A stretch of DNA of 64,000 nt. It comes from Bugula neritina (taxonomy: Eukaryota; Bryozoa; Gymnolaemata; Cheilostomatida; Bugulidae). The notes under the pieces were generated by a model. The model did no database searches. It had not been told where the DNA came from and was given only the letters and a program-made list of their open reading frames with translations. This document shows, in pieces, positions 62,916-64,000 of the stretch. How positions within the stretch are numbered: position 1 is the first letter of the stretch; each line of letters starts with the position of its first letter. The stretch is taken from contig OZ037765.1 of the NCBI GenBank assembly GCA_964035545.1, positions 10,162,698 through 10,226,697 of the forward strand. The letters are read 5' to 3'. Both the position numbers and the translations under genes were made by a program.

Positions 62916-64000
62916 TATTGAAGATCCTATGTTATAGTTGGAGGCAGCAAAATGAGAAAATAAGCTCTGATTACTTATAAGCAACCTTCAACAGAAGTGC
63001 CTAAGAAAGATAATGTTTTGTCTGCCATTTGCATTAAATATATACCCATGACTTCTCGTATTTGCAACAATCTGCAGAAGTCATCTCATTGGCTATGACT
63101 CCCTTAGAACATAAATTGCATTTCATTGACAGACTCATTGAACGTAATGACCTTTTAACCACACAATATACTTAAACCTTAGTTTCACTTCCGATGTATT
63201 CAAGAATATGATAACCTTTGAGGCATTCCCAAACGTATGACCTAGGGCTAATTTTTATCTGTTGAACATATAACTATAACAGCATACTCTACACAGTTGT
63301 GCCATGCACTAGCTGGCACAGGAAAAACCCTTAAATGAATTGTAAACTATCTTTTGTAACAGACTCTGCTGTATAATTTCACTTGCATACTAAAAAGTTT
63401 AGTGCATAACTATAAAATCAATTAAATGTATTTTATAAGAATATGGTGGAAATCAATGAGCATAAACTATCTGTTAGTTGGTAGTCATTGTTTATTAGTT
63501 GATAAATTATATATTTTGCATATATCCAAAAATGACTGTGAATTAGTATGTGTATTTTATTAAGTTATTTCTTTTATTTTATCTGTTACAAGCAAAAATC
63601 TTTGGAATAAGCAGAGTCTTACATAGGCTAAGAAAATTTGTGGTGGTTTATTTGTTACATAAATCATATGATAAATGCAGTTTATACAAAGGCAGTATTT
63701 TTGCAACCTCGATTACTCATACCGGTTGTTATTTTACTACTTCTTTGGTACCCAAGGCATAGCTAAAACAAGTGAAAAGCAAAACTTTAATAAAATATAT
63801 GCAATTATGGTTTTTATTTTGTAGTATAGCTTTATATTTCTTAGCTTTGAGTGACAATGAACAAGAAGTGTTCAATATTAGTCAGCTTCTAAAATAGTCA
63901 AACTGCACATATCATTGTCTGAAAGGCTCAATAGTAAAATTATTTATCCCTATTATTTTACTGCTTTACATTTTTATTGAAATAGTGAAACTGCTCAATA
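62916..64000. other. 5' flank of the GPCR gene
   Basis: On the minus strand a possible splice acceptor (pyrimidine-rich, ending ACATAG) lies just before the chosen ATG, so a non-coding first exon is likely upstream. No TATA box, ORF with recognisable product, or repeat was identified. Confidence 0.4.

Noticed and set aside
62916-62984. N-terminal extension of the GPCR from ATG at 62984
   Set aside because: The METML start gives a typical signal peptide, and an acceptor-like ACATAG lies between the two ATGs, so the upstream part is probably intron.

Overview
The window is nuclear DNA of an invertebrate animal. It is AT-rich (roughly two thirds A+T by eye). Almost every gene is split into short exons (about 50-280 bases, one of 801) with GT-AG introns of about 100 bases to 4 kb. 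Cadherin repeats, a class B peptide-hormone GPCR and a dibasic-cleavage secretory precursor point to a bilaterian. I cannot fix the phylum. All gene models were spliced by eye, and the reading frame closes across every junction of the three long genes.

Layout. (1) 96-16008, + strand: the 3' part of a large cadherin gene (32 exons, 1843 residues in the window, 5' end outside). (2) 17507-43883, - strand: a complete 43-exon gene for a 1802-residue protein with an acidic, tryptophan-dotted N-terminal region and a very long coiled coil, most like the ANKRD26/CCDC144 family. Genes 1 and 2 converge. (3) 26869-28884, + strand: a small gene of unknown function nested antisense in a 3.5 kb intron of gene 2. 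(4) 43916-51330: no coding sequence seen; it holds an (AT)n tract of about 260 bases, one MITE copy and one SINE copy. (5) 51413-53068, + strand: a TATA-box gene for a 104-residue secreted precursor with dibasic sites. (6) 53589-62915, - strand: a complete 11-exon gene for a 546-residue class B1 GPCR, closest by motif to CRF/DH44 receptors. Genes 5 and 6 converge with stop codons about 520 bases apart.

Repeats include a tRNA-derived SINE family (four copies, two complete and two partial), a short terminal-inverted-repeat element (three copies), three minisatellites in introns of gene 2, a coding 18-base tandem repeat in the cadherin tail, and simple repeats. There are no prokaryotic systems or CRISPR. 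The observations most worth testing are the peptide-precursor/receptor neighbours, the nested antisense gene, the acidic-W motif array, an 18-base microexon and a GC-AG intron in gene 2, and the two transposable-element families.
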